The position numbers and the translations under genes are program-made. From Endozoicomonas sp965232255 (lineage in GTDB: Bacteria; Pseudomonadota; Gammaproteobacteria; Pseudomonadales; Endozoicomonadaceae): a stretch of DNA of 64,000 nt. The DNA lies in the NCBI GenBank assembly GCA_965232255.1, contig OZ246962.1, positions 3,410,001-3,474,000 on the forward strand, given 5' to 3'. Positions 37,419 to 45,800 of this stretch are shown here, one piece after another. Below the pieces are notes generated by a model. It was not told the DNA's origin. It did not search any database and saw only the letters and a list, made by a program, of their open reading frames with translations. Each line of letters opens with the position of its first letter. Positions within the stretch are counted from its first letter, which is position 1.

Positions 37419-39467
37419 ATGCATAAACTCCGTACTATCGATGTCTGGGATACCCTTTTAAGAAGAAAGGGGCATCCGGATTTTTCTAAATTAATCTCAG
37501 CTCGCGCCCTTAGCCTTACACATAAAGCGGAATTAGCCATACCATTTAAAGATTATAGGGCAATATTTCGTGAACGTTGTGCGATAGAGGGGGAGATAGC
37601 TAGTACTACATCTCATGATGGCGAATATGAAGTTAAAGATGTACTAACTAGATTGTTAGGCCGTGTTCTGATTAAACCAACCCAAATAGATTTAGCTGCT
37701 TTGGCAGAAAGATTAGCTGATCTGGAACTGCAATTTGAACTCCGGCACACATACCCTGATCCTGAGTTTTCAAGTTTTAGTCAGGCTTACCCGGCACAAC
37801 AAAGCTTATTCCTATCTGACTTTTACATGACCGCCGAAAACCTACAGAAACTGTTAAAACATCACGGTTTGGACACGCTAGTGGATCAAGGTATCAGTTC
37901 TTGCGATGTAGGCTTAAACAAACGCTCAGGGAATCTGTTCAAGCATATCCATGACCAATTTAATGTGTTGCCGCAGAGTCATGTCCATATTGGTGACAAC
38001 CTTCATGCTGATGTGGAAATGCCGAAAAAATTAGGAATCCAGGCTATCCACTACTTGCCGGAAGAAGAACATAGAAAATGCCAAGAGCAAGCAGCTTTCT
38101 TCCATGACCGCTACGCCCTGTTCCGGCATTTAGCTGAAAGTACTTGGAAAGCGGCTGCAAATGAAGCGCAGGGACTAGAAGCAGAAGCACAAAGTGCGTA
38201 TCTGCTTGGTATTCGCTCAGCCCCGCTGCTAATCGGTTTTATATTGCACATCGCAGAACGTGCATTATTAGACGGCATTGAACGTTTATTCTTTTTTACT
38301 CGTGAGGGTGAATTCTTTCTTCAAGTCTGGAGAGCTATTTTTCAAGACAATTGTTTGGCAGGGCAAAAACTACCTTCACCAGAACTTCTCGAAGTCAGCC
38401 GTATTGCTACCTTCTGTGCCTCTTTGAGGAAAGTAAGTACTTCAGAGTTGATGCGCTTATGGAATCTATACTCTACACAGTCTATTTCTGCTCTCCTGAA
38501 AACCTTGGGGCTAAGTCCTGATAACTTTACTGAAGTCTGCCAAGCGCACGGATTGAACCCAAAGGAAGAGATTGTCTACCCTTGGGAAGATTCTAGGGTA
38601 CAAGCTTTGTTCAAAGATCCCCTCTTTTTTGAACTGATACAGGCCAAAGTAAACACTGATCGCACCAACTTACTGGAATATCTTAATCAACATGGCTGGC
38701 AGAAAGATTTAGCTAAAGTGGGCATCGTAGATATCGGATGGCGCGGCACAATTCAGGATAACCTGGCCTATTTATTGCCTGACACGCACATTTTTGGCCA
38801 TTACCTTGGACTGCAACGCTTTCTTAACAACCAACCCCTGAATTGCAGCAAATCGGCTTTCTGTGTAGATGCCAACCTTTCTGACAATTACGTGAAGTTG
38901 CTGGATGCGGTCTCCCTGGCCGAAATGTTATGTAACTCTCCTAATGGTTCTGTAAGTGGCTACGTGCGTTCTACAGATGGCAGTATGTCCACTAATCGCG
39001 TCATAGAAGAGGGTGAAAATGCCGTACACCAGGCATTTGTTGCGCCTTTTCAAAAAGGTGTACTCTTTGCCAGCCAATACTGGTCAGATTATGTAGACAG
39101 CCATGTCATTACCAGTGATGAGTTGAAGGAATCATCCTGTAAAATTTGGCATGAATTGGTGGCTAAACCCAGTCAGGATTTATCCCAGGCCTATGCCTCA
39201 CTCAGCCATAACGAGGTGTTTGGTGTTGGGGAATTTGTCGACAAGAGCGTTGTGCCTTCTCCTAGGCAATTACTTCATGGGGTTTTCTCTAAAAAGATAC
39301 GACGAGACGTTATCCTTTATATTCGGCAGAATCAATGGGTGGCGGGAATTTCGAATCGCAAAGATTTAGGCTTGATCCATAGGTCTTTGTTAATTTCAGC
39401 ACTATTGGCGGCCAGGGGCTATAAGCGATTTCAATATTGGCGAGGTTATCGTAAGGTATTGAAGTGA
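37419..39467 (+). CDS. HAD-superfamily protein with long C-terminal extension, polysaccharide-locus type
   Basis: 682 residues. The N-terminal 220 residues form a HAD phosphatase-like domain: motif I IDVWDTLL (about 7-14), motif II LSDFYM (about 131) and motif IV HIGDNLHADVEMPK (about 192). The remaining 460 residues, with FTREGEFFLQVWRAIF and VGIVDIGWRGTIQDNLAYL, belong to the large predicted HAD hydrolases that recur in O-antigen and capsule clusters; their substrate is not established. It begins 6 bases after the glycosyltransferase gene, so it is part of the same operon, and it ends 15 bases before the right IS3-type repeat. Confidence 0.8.
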   Translation: MHKLRTIDVWDTLLRRKGHPDFSKLISARALSLTHKAELAIPFKDYRAIFRERCAIEGEIASTTSHDGEYEVKDVLTRLLGRVLIKPTQIDLAALAERLADLELQFELRHTYPDPEFSSFSQAYPAQQSLFLSDFYMTAENLQKLLKHHGLDTLVDQGISSCDVGLNKRSGNLFKHIHDQFNVLPQSHVHIGDNLHADVEMPKKLGIQAIHYLPEEEHRKCQEQAAFFHDRYALFRHLAESTWKAAANEAQGLEAEAQSAYLLGIRSAPLLIGFILHIAERALLDGIERLFFFTREGEFFLQVWRAIFQDNCLAGQKLPSPELLEVSRIATFCASLRKVSTSELMRLWNLYSTQSISALLKTLGLSPDNFTEVCQAHGLNPKEEIVYPWEDSRVQALFKDPLFFELIQAKVNTDRTNLLEYLNQHGWQKDLAKVGIVDIGWRGTIQDNLAYLLPDTHIFGHYLGLQRFLNNQPLNCSKSAFCVDANLSDNYVKLLDAVSLAEMLCNSPNGSVSGYVRSTDGSMSTNRVIEEGENAVHQAFVAPFQKGVLFASQYWSDYVDSHVITSDELKESSCKIWHELVAKPSQDLSQAYASLSHNEVFGVGEFVDKSVVPSPRQLLHGVFSKKIRRDVILYIRQNQWVAGISNRKDLGLIHRSLLISALLAARGYKRFQYWRGYRKVLK

Positions 39468-39482
39468 CTAACCATAGTCAAG

Positions 39483-39510
39483 TGTAGTGGTCAAGTAAAA
39501 ATGAACACCT
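39483..39510 (+). repeat. Right terminal inverted repeat of a second IS3-type copy
   Basis: Read inward it starts TGTAGTGGTCAAGTAAAAAT and ends GAACACCT, directly followed by the orfB stop codon (39513-39515, minus strand). It matches 19 of 28 positions of the repeat at 31381-31408. Confidence 0.65.
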
Positions 39511-39512
39511 GA

Positions 39513-39629
39513 TTAAGCTGCTTTCCTGAATTCCTGTCGCTCAAAATCCACAGGACTCATGTAATCAAGATAGGAGTGAAGTCTGTAGTTGTTGTAGAAC
39601 AAAATGCAATCAATAACCGTTGCTTCATC
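39513..39629 (-). pseudogene. IS3-family orfB, C-terminal fragment
   Basis: About 38 codons, ILFYNNYRLHSYLDYMSPVD and then FERQEFRKAA, are the extreme C-terminus of an IS3-family OrfB integrase. Homology stops near 39629; upstream sequence belongs to other debris. Its adjacent right-end repeat shows this is the 3' end of an otherwise lost element. Confidence 0.78.
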
Positions 39630-39671
39630 TGAATAAGTAACGATCTGATCTGACACTATCTCTTCACAAGA

Positions 39672-39729
39672 GAGGGTTACCGGTTTAAGTTTGAAGCACC
39701 ACCAACAAACAAAACCAAAGGTAACCCTC
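39672..39729. repeat. Perfect 10-bp inverted repeat around a 38-base spacer
   Basis: GAGGGTTACC at 39672-39681 and GGTAACCCTC at 39720-39729 are exact inverted repeats. The right arm ends one base before an ATG on the plus strand whose first codons (MNQNNHPAIKHKLA) resemble the N-terminus of an IS481-type transposase. The pair may be a regulatory hairpin of that lost element. Confidence 0.5.
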
Positions 39730-39730
39730 A

Positions 39731-39773
39731 ATGAACCAGAATAACCATCCTGCCATTAAACACAAGCTCGCAT
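39731..39773 (+). pseudogene. Possible N-terminal fragment of an IS481-type transposase
   Basis: Fourteen codons only (MNQNNHPAIKHKLA) before the sequence crosses into the IS66 fragment. The similarity is to transposases starting with IKHKL-type helices, recalled from memory, so the call is weak. Confidence 0.3.
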
Positions 39774-40184
39774 GACATCCACCAGGGGCTGTAACGCGAC
39801 GCCGCAGCGTCCTACCCAGTCGGCCAATGTTGAACCGGACAGTGCTACGCCCACCCGGGCAAAGATTTTTTCCTGCCGGTACAGGGGCAAATGATCACCG
39901 TATTTGACGACCAGAACCTGAGCCAGCAATCCGGTAGTCGGTATGCCTTTATCAATCACCTGGGACTCCATCGGGGCCTGGATTAAGATTTCACAGGGTT
40001 CGCAGACCCACTTGTCCCGCACATGACGCTCAACCGTAAAGGTTCCGGGAATATAATCGAGTTTCTCGCTGATATCCTCGCCAATACGCTTCATCTGGCA
40101 GCCGCACTCACAGTGAGTATCCGTCGGCTCATGGGTGATGATAGTGTGTGTCAACTCTGGCGGCAGGGGTGCCCGTTTGGGTTG
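39756..40184 (-). pseudogene. IS66-family tnpC, internal fragment
   Basis: The frame gives QPKRAPLPPELTHTIITHEP, then CECGCQMKRIGEDISEKLD, the CEPCE zinc-finger pair, and the GLLAQVLVVKYGDHLPLYRQ and GSTLADWVG blocks. These are characteristic of the IS66 TnpC transposase before its DDE core. It is cut off at both ends: in frame a stop lies just upstream (40185-40187), and after about 143 codons it ends at TAA (39756-39758). The catalytic part is gone. Confidence 0.83.
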
Positions 40185-40199
40185 CTACTTTTCTTTTGG

Positions 40200-40242
40200 T
40201 GGTCTCTGAAGTCGCCAGCCAGATACGATCAATACGGATCAT
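40200..40242 (-). pseudogene. IS66-family tnpB, first codons only
   Basis: MIRIDRIWLATSETT follows the tnpA stop with an ATGA overlap, the normal IS66 arrangement, and matches the start of TnpB (IS66 Orf2). It is then joined by deletion to tnpC sequence, so almost all of tnpB is missing. Confidence 0.7.
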
Positions 40243-40580
40243 TGCAGGATTGCCTTTAGCCAGACGACGGAGTCCATCATACGATCAGCAGGCCAATGGC
40301 TGACAGCGCCATTGGGCAGTTCAATACGTACAGCTTTGTCAGGCATCTCTTCTGGACTGAACAACGCAGGAGCTGGTAACGAGATAAAATGTTCTGACGG
40401 CTGTCGTTCAAAATCACAACGCCACTTGTGAATCAGGCTGGCATTGAGTTGATACTTCTGCGCTACGCCTGCCGTAGAATTATTCGGTTCAGAGCAGGCT
40501 TTAACGACCATCGCTTTAAACGCACGGGAATACTCGCGCCGCGTCTTGGGCACTTGGGGTGATGAAGCTAATGAATCCAT
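40239..40580 (-). CDS. tnpA: IS66-family accessory protein TnpA
   Basis: 113 residues from ATG at 40578-40580 (a GTG four codons earlier, inside the adjacent palindrome, is possible). The helix-turn-helix stretch RREYSRAFKAMVVKACSEPN and then VAQKYQLNASLIHKWR is the DNA-binding N-terminus of IS66 OrfA. The C-terminus has IELPNGAVSHWPAD. The gene is whole, but its partners tnpB and tnpC are remnants, so it is probably without transposition function. Confidence 0.8.
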   Translation of the reverse strand: MDSLASSPQVPKTRREYSRAFKAMVVKACSEPNNSTAGVAQKYQLNASLIHKWRCDFERQPSEHFISLPAPALFSPEEMPDKAVRIELPNGAVSHWPADRMMDSVVWLKAILQ

Positions 40581-40584
40581 AACA

Positions 40585-40610
40585 GTGTCCACTTAATAAT
40601 AGGTGGACAC
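40585..40610. repeat. 8-bp palindrome at the IS66 end
   Basis: GTGTCCAC and GTGGACAC are perfect inverted repeats around a 10-base AT spacer, overlapping the start of tnpA. It may be an operator or part of the element end. From here to 40707 no gene is visible. Confidence 0.5.
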
Positions 40611-40707
40611 CATGATGATGATTCTGAGGTGGGGACAGAAGATGTATTGGTCGGGCACATACTAGACATCTAGGATTTTCAGAGCTTGAAATAATTTCGA
40701 GATAGAT

Positions 40708-41844
40708 ATGGAGAATAAGGATAAAGTTTTACTTTATGTAATAAATGTTGATTGGTATTTTCGGTTGCACTGGCTTGATCGGGCAAGGTACTTTAGGGAT
40801 TTTGGTTTCAAAGTTCATATACTTACAAATTTCACTGACAATGACTTTAAAGTTGAGTTAATGAACGAAGGTTTTTTTTGTCATCACTGTTATCTTAAAA
40901 GAAAAAGCCTTAATCCATTTAATGAAATTTATTCAATACTATTAATCCATCAATCAATAAAAAAAATTTCACCCGATTTGGTACACACAATTACTATAAA
41001 GCCAAATATTTATGTTGGTCTGATTCATAGGATTACATCAAAATACCCTGTGGTTTATAACATAACTGGTTTGGGTGCTGTTTTTTCTTCTAAAACAAGA
41101 GTTTTGCGGTCGGTAAGAAAATTATCTGTTCTGCTTTATAGGATAATATCTACTCAGAAATCTTGTTTTATATTTGAAAACAGTGATGACCTAAATGTTT
41201 TCGTAAATAAGAAAATAGTAAATAACAATGGTTGTGTTATTAAAGGTGCTGGAATTGATATAGCCAAGTTCTATCCATCTGTCCCGTTGGGGCAGTCCGT
41301 TGTTCTTTTCGCAGCGCGTCTTTTAAAAGATAAAGGATTAAGTGACCTGGTAGAAGCCAGAAAAATCTTAGCAGCAAACGGCGTCCACTTTACTATTCGT
41401 GTTGCCGGTATCATCGATAGCGACGTACATTCCGCTATACCCGAACATCAAATCAAATGTTGGCATGATAATGGAGAAATAGAATGGTTGGGACAAATTC
41501 ATGATATGCCCGCTTTGATTGAGTCCTGCGATATAGTTTGCTTGCCCACAACCTATGGTGAAGGCGTGCCAAGGATATTAATTGAGGCTGCTGCTGCACA
41601 ACGGCCAATAGTTGCAACAGATATGCCTGGTTGTCGGGAAATAGTCGATCATGGCGTGAATGGCCTTTTGTGCGCTCCCAGCAATCCTCAAGCACTAGCT
41701 AATTCACTGAATGCTTTGCTTGCAAACGACTTGGTTATGAAATCCTATGGAATAAATGGGCGACGCAAGGTCATAAATGAGTTTACACAAGAACATGTCC
41801 TTGAGAGAACACAAAAAATTTACGACGAACTTTTATTAGCATAG
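40708..41844 (+). CDS. Glycosyltransferase family 4
   Basis: 378 residues. The N-terminal half (VLLYVINVDWYFRLHWLDRA, then VHTITIKPNIYVGLIHR and NITGLGAVFSS) and the C-terminal donor site (LFAARLLKDKGLSDLVEA, then CLPTTYGEGVPRILIEAAAA with the E-x7-E motif) fit the GT4 subgroup of PglA/WbpH-like enzymes. The gene is markedly AT-rich like the 1-4.6 kb cluster and unlike the genes after 42.8 kb. It is isolated between IS66 and IS630 remnants with its own AT-rich leader, so it was probably brought in separately. Confidence 0.87.
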   Translation: MENKDKVLLYVINVDWYFRLHWLDRARYFRDFGFKVHILTNFTDNDFKVELMNEGFFCHHCYLKRKSLNPFNEIYSILLIHQSIKKISPDLVHTITIKPNIYVGLIHRITSKYPVVYNITGLGAVFSSKTRVLRSVRKLSVLLYRIISTQKSCFIFENSDDLNVFVNKKIVNNNGCVIKGAGIDIAKFYPSVPLGQSVVLFAARLLKDKGLSDLVEARKILAANGVHFTIRVAGIIDSDVHSAIPEHQIKCWHDNGEIEWLGQIHDMPALIESCDIVCLPTTYGEGVPRILIEAAAAQRPIVATDMPGCREIVDHGVNGLLCAPSNPQALANSLNALLANDLVMKSYGINGRRKVINEFTQEHVLERTQKIYDELLLA

Positions 41845-41956
41845 TGATTTTTTGTGGATATATTGATTTGAGCACACCCTATGCACTAAAGATCTCCAAG
41901 CAAGCATAAGCCGTATGCTCAGCTCGAAAGAACCCAAGAATCTTTTTCCTTTACCT

Positions 41957-42417
41957 CTAAAGCGACCTCAATCCAGAGCTAATGGCCTTGAGAAATTGAT
42001 CCTTTGTTTTTAAGGCCATCCGTCCAATACGACCTGACTTGAGAGCGCTCCAAACCAGTTCCACAGGATTCAGCTCTGGGGAGTATGGCGGCAAAATATG
42101 AATATCGAGAAGTCGCTTCTCTCCACGAAGATATTTCATTACTTTTTTGGCTATATGGGCAGAGTGACCGGCCGTCACAATCATTACAGGACAGTCATGG
42201 GAATTGACTATCTGCTTCAGAAACCTGATGAATACGTCAGCATTGAAGCGACCTGGTATCGTCATATAGCGCATATGACCGTTACCACTGATGGCTGCAA
42301 TCTTATTTATACCAAACCGTACCCCCGTTTTGACGACAGTTGGAGTGTAACCTCGTCTGTCCCAGGTCGTACCGCTATGGTAGTCCGATGGTATACCACC
42401 TTCGTCAATTGTAGTAA
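41957..42417 (-). pseudogene. IS630-family transposase, C-terminal fragment
   Basis: Codons from TTIDEGGIPSDYHSGTTW through HILPPYSPELNPVELVWSAL match the DDE domain of IS630-type transposases. The N-terminal DNA-binding half is missing; the frame upstream of 42417 is antisense to a glycosyltransferase fragment. Where the family has Asp in the central GHPAH region, this copy reads VTAGHSAH, so the second catalytic acid appears lost. The fragment replaces the 5' part of the neighbouring glycosyltransferase gene. Confidence 0.8.
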
Positions 42418-42418
42418 C

Positions 42419-42760
42419 CACGCAGACCTGCAGACAATGGCCGAGCGCACTTACAGAGAGGTTGCACTCAATTCGCGCTGGTCTTACCGTGCGCTTGTCG
42501 AAAAGGTCGATGCCGCCATTGAGGCTGAAGTGGGCACCCGTAACACCGCTTCGGCTCGTTGCCCCTATACAGCAGTGACGTTCCAACGAGCGGTGTGCCG
42601 AAGCATGGGTTATTTTCTACGTCGCCGTTTTGTCCTCATGATGCAGTCAGTGCTACTGGGCATGCCACTGGTCCGCAAGAGCTTATTCGGCCTGTGGCAG
42701 ATTCTGCCACGGCCAGTGCAGCAGATTGTCAGACCGCTTGCACAAGTCATCTCCCGATAA
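42419..42760 (+). pseudogene. 3' fragment of a GT4 glycosyltransferase gene
   Basis: 113 codons in one frame, HADLQTMAERTYREVALNSR then WSYRALVEKVDAAIEAE, resemble the last helices of GT4 glycosyltransferases. A basic, membrane-associating tail (ILPRPVQQIVRPLAQVISR) follows. The 5' part is missing: the sequence runs into IS630 DNA at about 42417. The reading frame that continues through the IS is accidental. Confidence 0.65.
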
Positions 42761-42805
42761 TTTGCGATAAGATAAATTGTCATATCACAGCCACCGCAAA
42801 CAAAA

Positions 42806-42828
42806 ATGCGGCCCCTCAGGAGCCGCAT
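42806..42828. terminator. Bidirectional hairpin terminator between the glycosyltransferase fragment and gdhB
   Basis: ATGCGGC and GCCGCAT form a 7-bp GC-rich stem. AAAAA precedes it and TCTTCTTT follows, so it can end transcripts in both directions. The genes on either side converge here. Confidence 0.75.
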
Positions 42829-42858
42829 CTTCTTTCAACTTCCACTATCCCGCAAATA

Positions 42859-45800
42859 CTACCCATTTCCTCCCTGTAAACTCACCTGCGCCAAATCCAT
42901 CAACTCCCGGTTAGCCACAGCAAACATCGCCAAATCTGCCTGCGGGGCATTGCGAATATCCGCCAGCATGGTCTGCCAACGGGCAATCTGGGCATGGTTG
43001 TTGACCAGCCACTCATCCATGGTCTGCTCAATGGGTACGCCGTCCCGAGCCATGCCAATCAGCCCCATGGTCAGCTTGCGTTGCTGCCAGTTCAATTCAT
43101 CCCGGGCGCTGTCGCGTGCCAGGGACTGCCAATGGTTGGTCACTTCCAGCTGAGACAGCGCGTGGCCGTACCAGCCCAGTTCCAGACGTGAGCCGATGGC
43201 AAAGAATGTTCTGATCGCCACTTCCAGCGGAACACCCGTTTCATCAGCAGCCCGAATTACCGGCAGAGCACTGAGCAGGTAGCGATGTCCGGCCACCATG
43301 CGCGCCAGCTCTTCAGGTACACCCTGGCTGGTTAAAGCAATCATGGCATCGTCAAGCTCAGCCCGTTCTTCGTCGCTGAGCAGCTCGGCAAAGCGCTCAG
43401 CAAACTCCTTGACCCTCGGCCCATAGTGGTCAACACACTCGGCCACCATCAGGTCCTGGCGCTTGAGGCGGATAAACCAACGGGTAGTGCGTCGCAGCAG
43501 CTTGATCAACGAGCCGATCATGCGGTATTGCAAGGCGCTATCCACCTGATAATCCAGCTGTTCGATCATGGCCCAGTAGCGGGGCACATCGAATACATCA
43601 CGGCTAGCGGTAAAGGCCCGGGCAATCTCAGCGGCGGAAGCGCCGGAAGTCAGTTGCAACCGGTGAACAAAAGTGATCCCCATCATGTCAATCAGATGGT
43701 TGGCAATCTGGGTAGAGATAATCTCCTTACGCAGACGATGCTGCTTGATCTCCTCGGGATAAGCCTCCACCAGCGCCTGTGGAAATGCAGTGTAAATTTC
43801 CCCAGCCAGATACTCGTCGTCTATCACCGAAGAGTTGAGCAGTGCCTCCTTCAAATCGGCCTTACTGTAAGAGATCAACAAAGACAACTCTGGTCGTGTT
43901 AGTCCCTTACCGCTGGCAGCCCGCTCTGCCAAAGCGTCGTTATCAGGCAGAAACTCGATCATACGATCCAACTTACCCAAACTTTCCAGATGCTCAATAA
44001 AACGACGGTACTCGCCCATTCGTTTAGACACATCCGCTTCTACCACCGAAATAGCCTGAGTCTGGCGATAATTATTGGTCAGCACCAGTGCCGACACATC
44101 CTCCGTCATACTCTCCAACAGCTGATTACGCTGCTTGAGCGTCATATCCCCCCGGGCAATGATATCGTTGAGCAGAATCTTGATATTGACTTCATGATCC
44201 GAACAGTCAACACCCCCGGAATTATCGATAAAATCGGTATTCAATCTACCCTCTTGCAGGGCGTACTCCACCCGACCAAGCTGGCTTAATCCCAGGTTCC
44301 CGCCCTCGCCCACCACACGGGCCTGCATTTCACAACCATTGATGCGTAATGGATCATTGGCTTTGTCGCCCACATCGGTGTTCGTCTCGCTCATGGCTTT
44401 GACGTAAGTACCAATTCCACCATTCCACAACAGGTCTACTGGCGCGCGCAGCATACTGCGAATCAGCTCATTAGGCGGCAAGTGACTGGCAGTTATGCCA
44501 AAACGCTCGGCCATAGCTGGTGTAATAGCAATGGATTTAGCTTTGCGGGAGAAAATGCCGCCACCCTCAGAAATAAGACTCTGGTCGTAGTCCTCCCAGC
44601 TGGAACGGGGTAAATCAAACAGCCGTTGTCGTTCGGCAAAGCTTTGTGCTACATCCGGATTCGGGTCAACGAAAATGTGCTGATGGTTAAAGGCACCTAC
44701 CAGGGCAATCGTCCTGGAGCTGAGCATCCCGTTGCCGAACACGTCGCCAGACATATCCCCGATACCCACCGTGGTAATCACATCTTCCTGGACATTGATG
44801 CCTTGCTCCCGGAAGTGGCGTTGTACTGATACCCAGGTTCCCCGGGCGGTAATGCCCATCTTCTTGTGGTCATAACCGGCGCTGCCACCAGAGGCAAAAG
44901 CATCCCCCAGCCAGAAGCCGTAGTCGGCAGCGATGCCGTTGGCAATATCAGAAAACGTCGCTGTACCTTTATCAGCTGCCACCACCAAGTAGCTGTCGCT
45001 GTCGTCGTACATCAACACACCTTGTGGATGCACCACCTGACCATCAACCAGGTTATCGGTAACATCAAGTAACCCACGGATAAAGGTCTTGTAGCTGCGT
45101 ATCGCCTCTTCCAGAACCTGTTCCCGACTGCCGCCAGCGGGTAAACGCTTGGGCACAAAACCGCCCTTGGCACCCACTGGAACGATCAGGGCATTTTTCA
45201 CTTGTTGAGCCTTAACCAGTCCGAGAATCTCGGTGCGGTAATCCTCAATCCGGTCGGACCAGCGCAAACCACCCCGGGCCACTTTGCCCCCGCGCAGGTG
45301 CACGCCTTCAACGCTGGGCGAGTAAACAAAAATCTCATACAGTGGCGCTGGTTTGGGAATTTCCGGAATTTCCCTGGCGGACATCTTCAGCGAGATATAC
45401 GACTTCGGATTACCAGCTTCGTCCAGCTGATAGAAGTTGGTACGCAAGGTGGCTTTGATGACATTCTGGTACCAGCGCAAAACCTTGTCTTCACTCAACA
45501 CCTCAACCTGATCCAGTGCTTGCAGGATTTTCTGGGCAATCGTCTGCTGCTGGGCCAGACGCTGCGTTTGCGACAACTCCAGGGTTGGGTCAAAGCGAGT
45601 TTCAAACATCTCCACCAGCAACCGGGTAATGGTGATGTTGTTGTCGAGCGTTTCGGCAATATAAGACTGGCTGACCCCGATCCGAATCTGCTTCAGATAG
45701 CGGGCATAAGTGCGCAGCATATTTACCTGGCGCCAGCTCAATCCGGCCGACAGCACCAATCGGTTAAAACGGTCGTTCTCCACTTCGCCCAACCAGATTT

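Noticed and set aside
42098..42760. A single 220-residue plus-strand protein
   Set aside because: Its first half is exactly antisense to IS630 transposase sequence; only the part after 42419 resembles a protein family, so it was called as a gene fragment.
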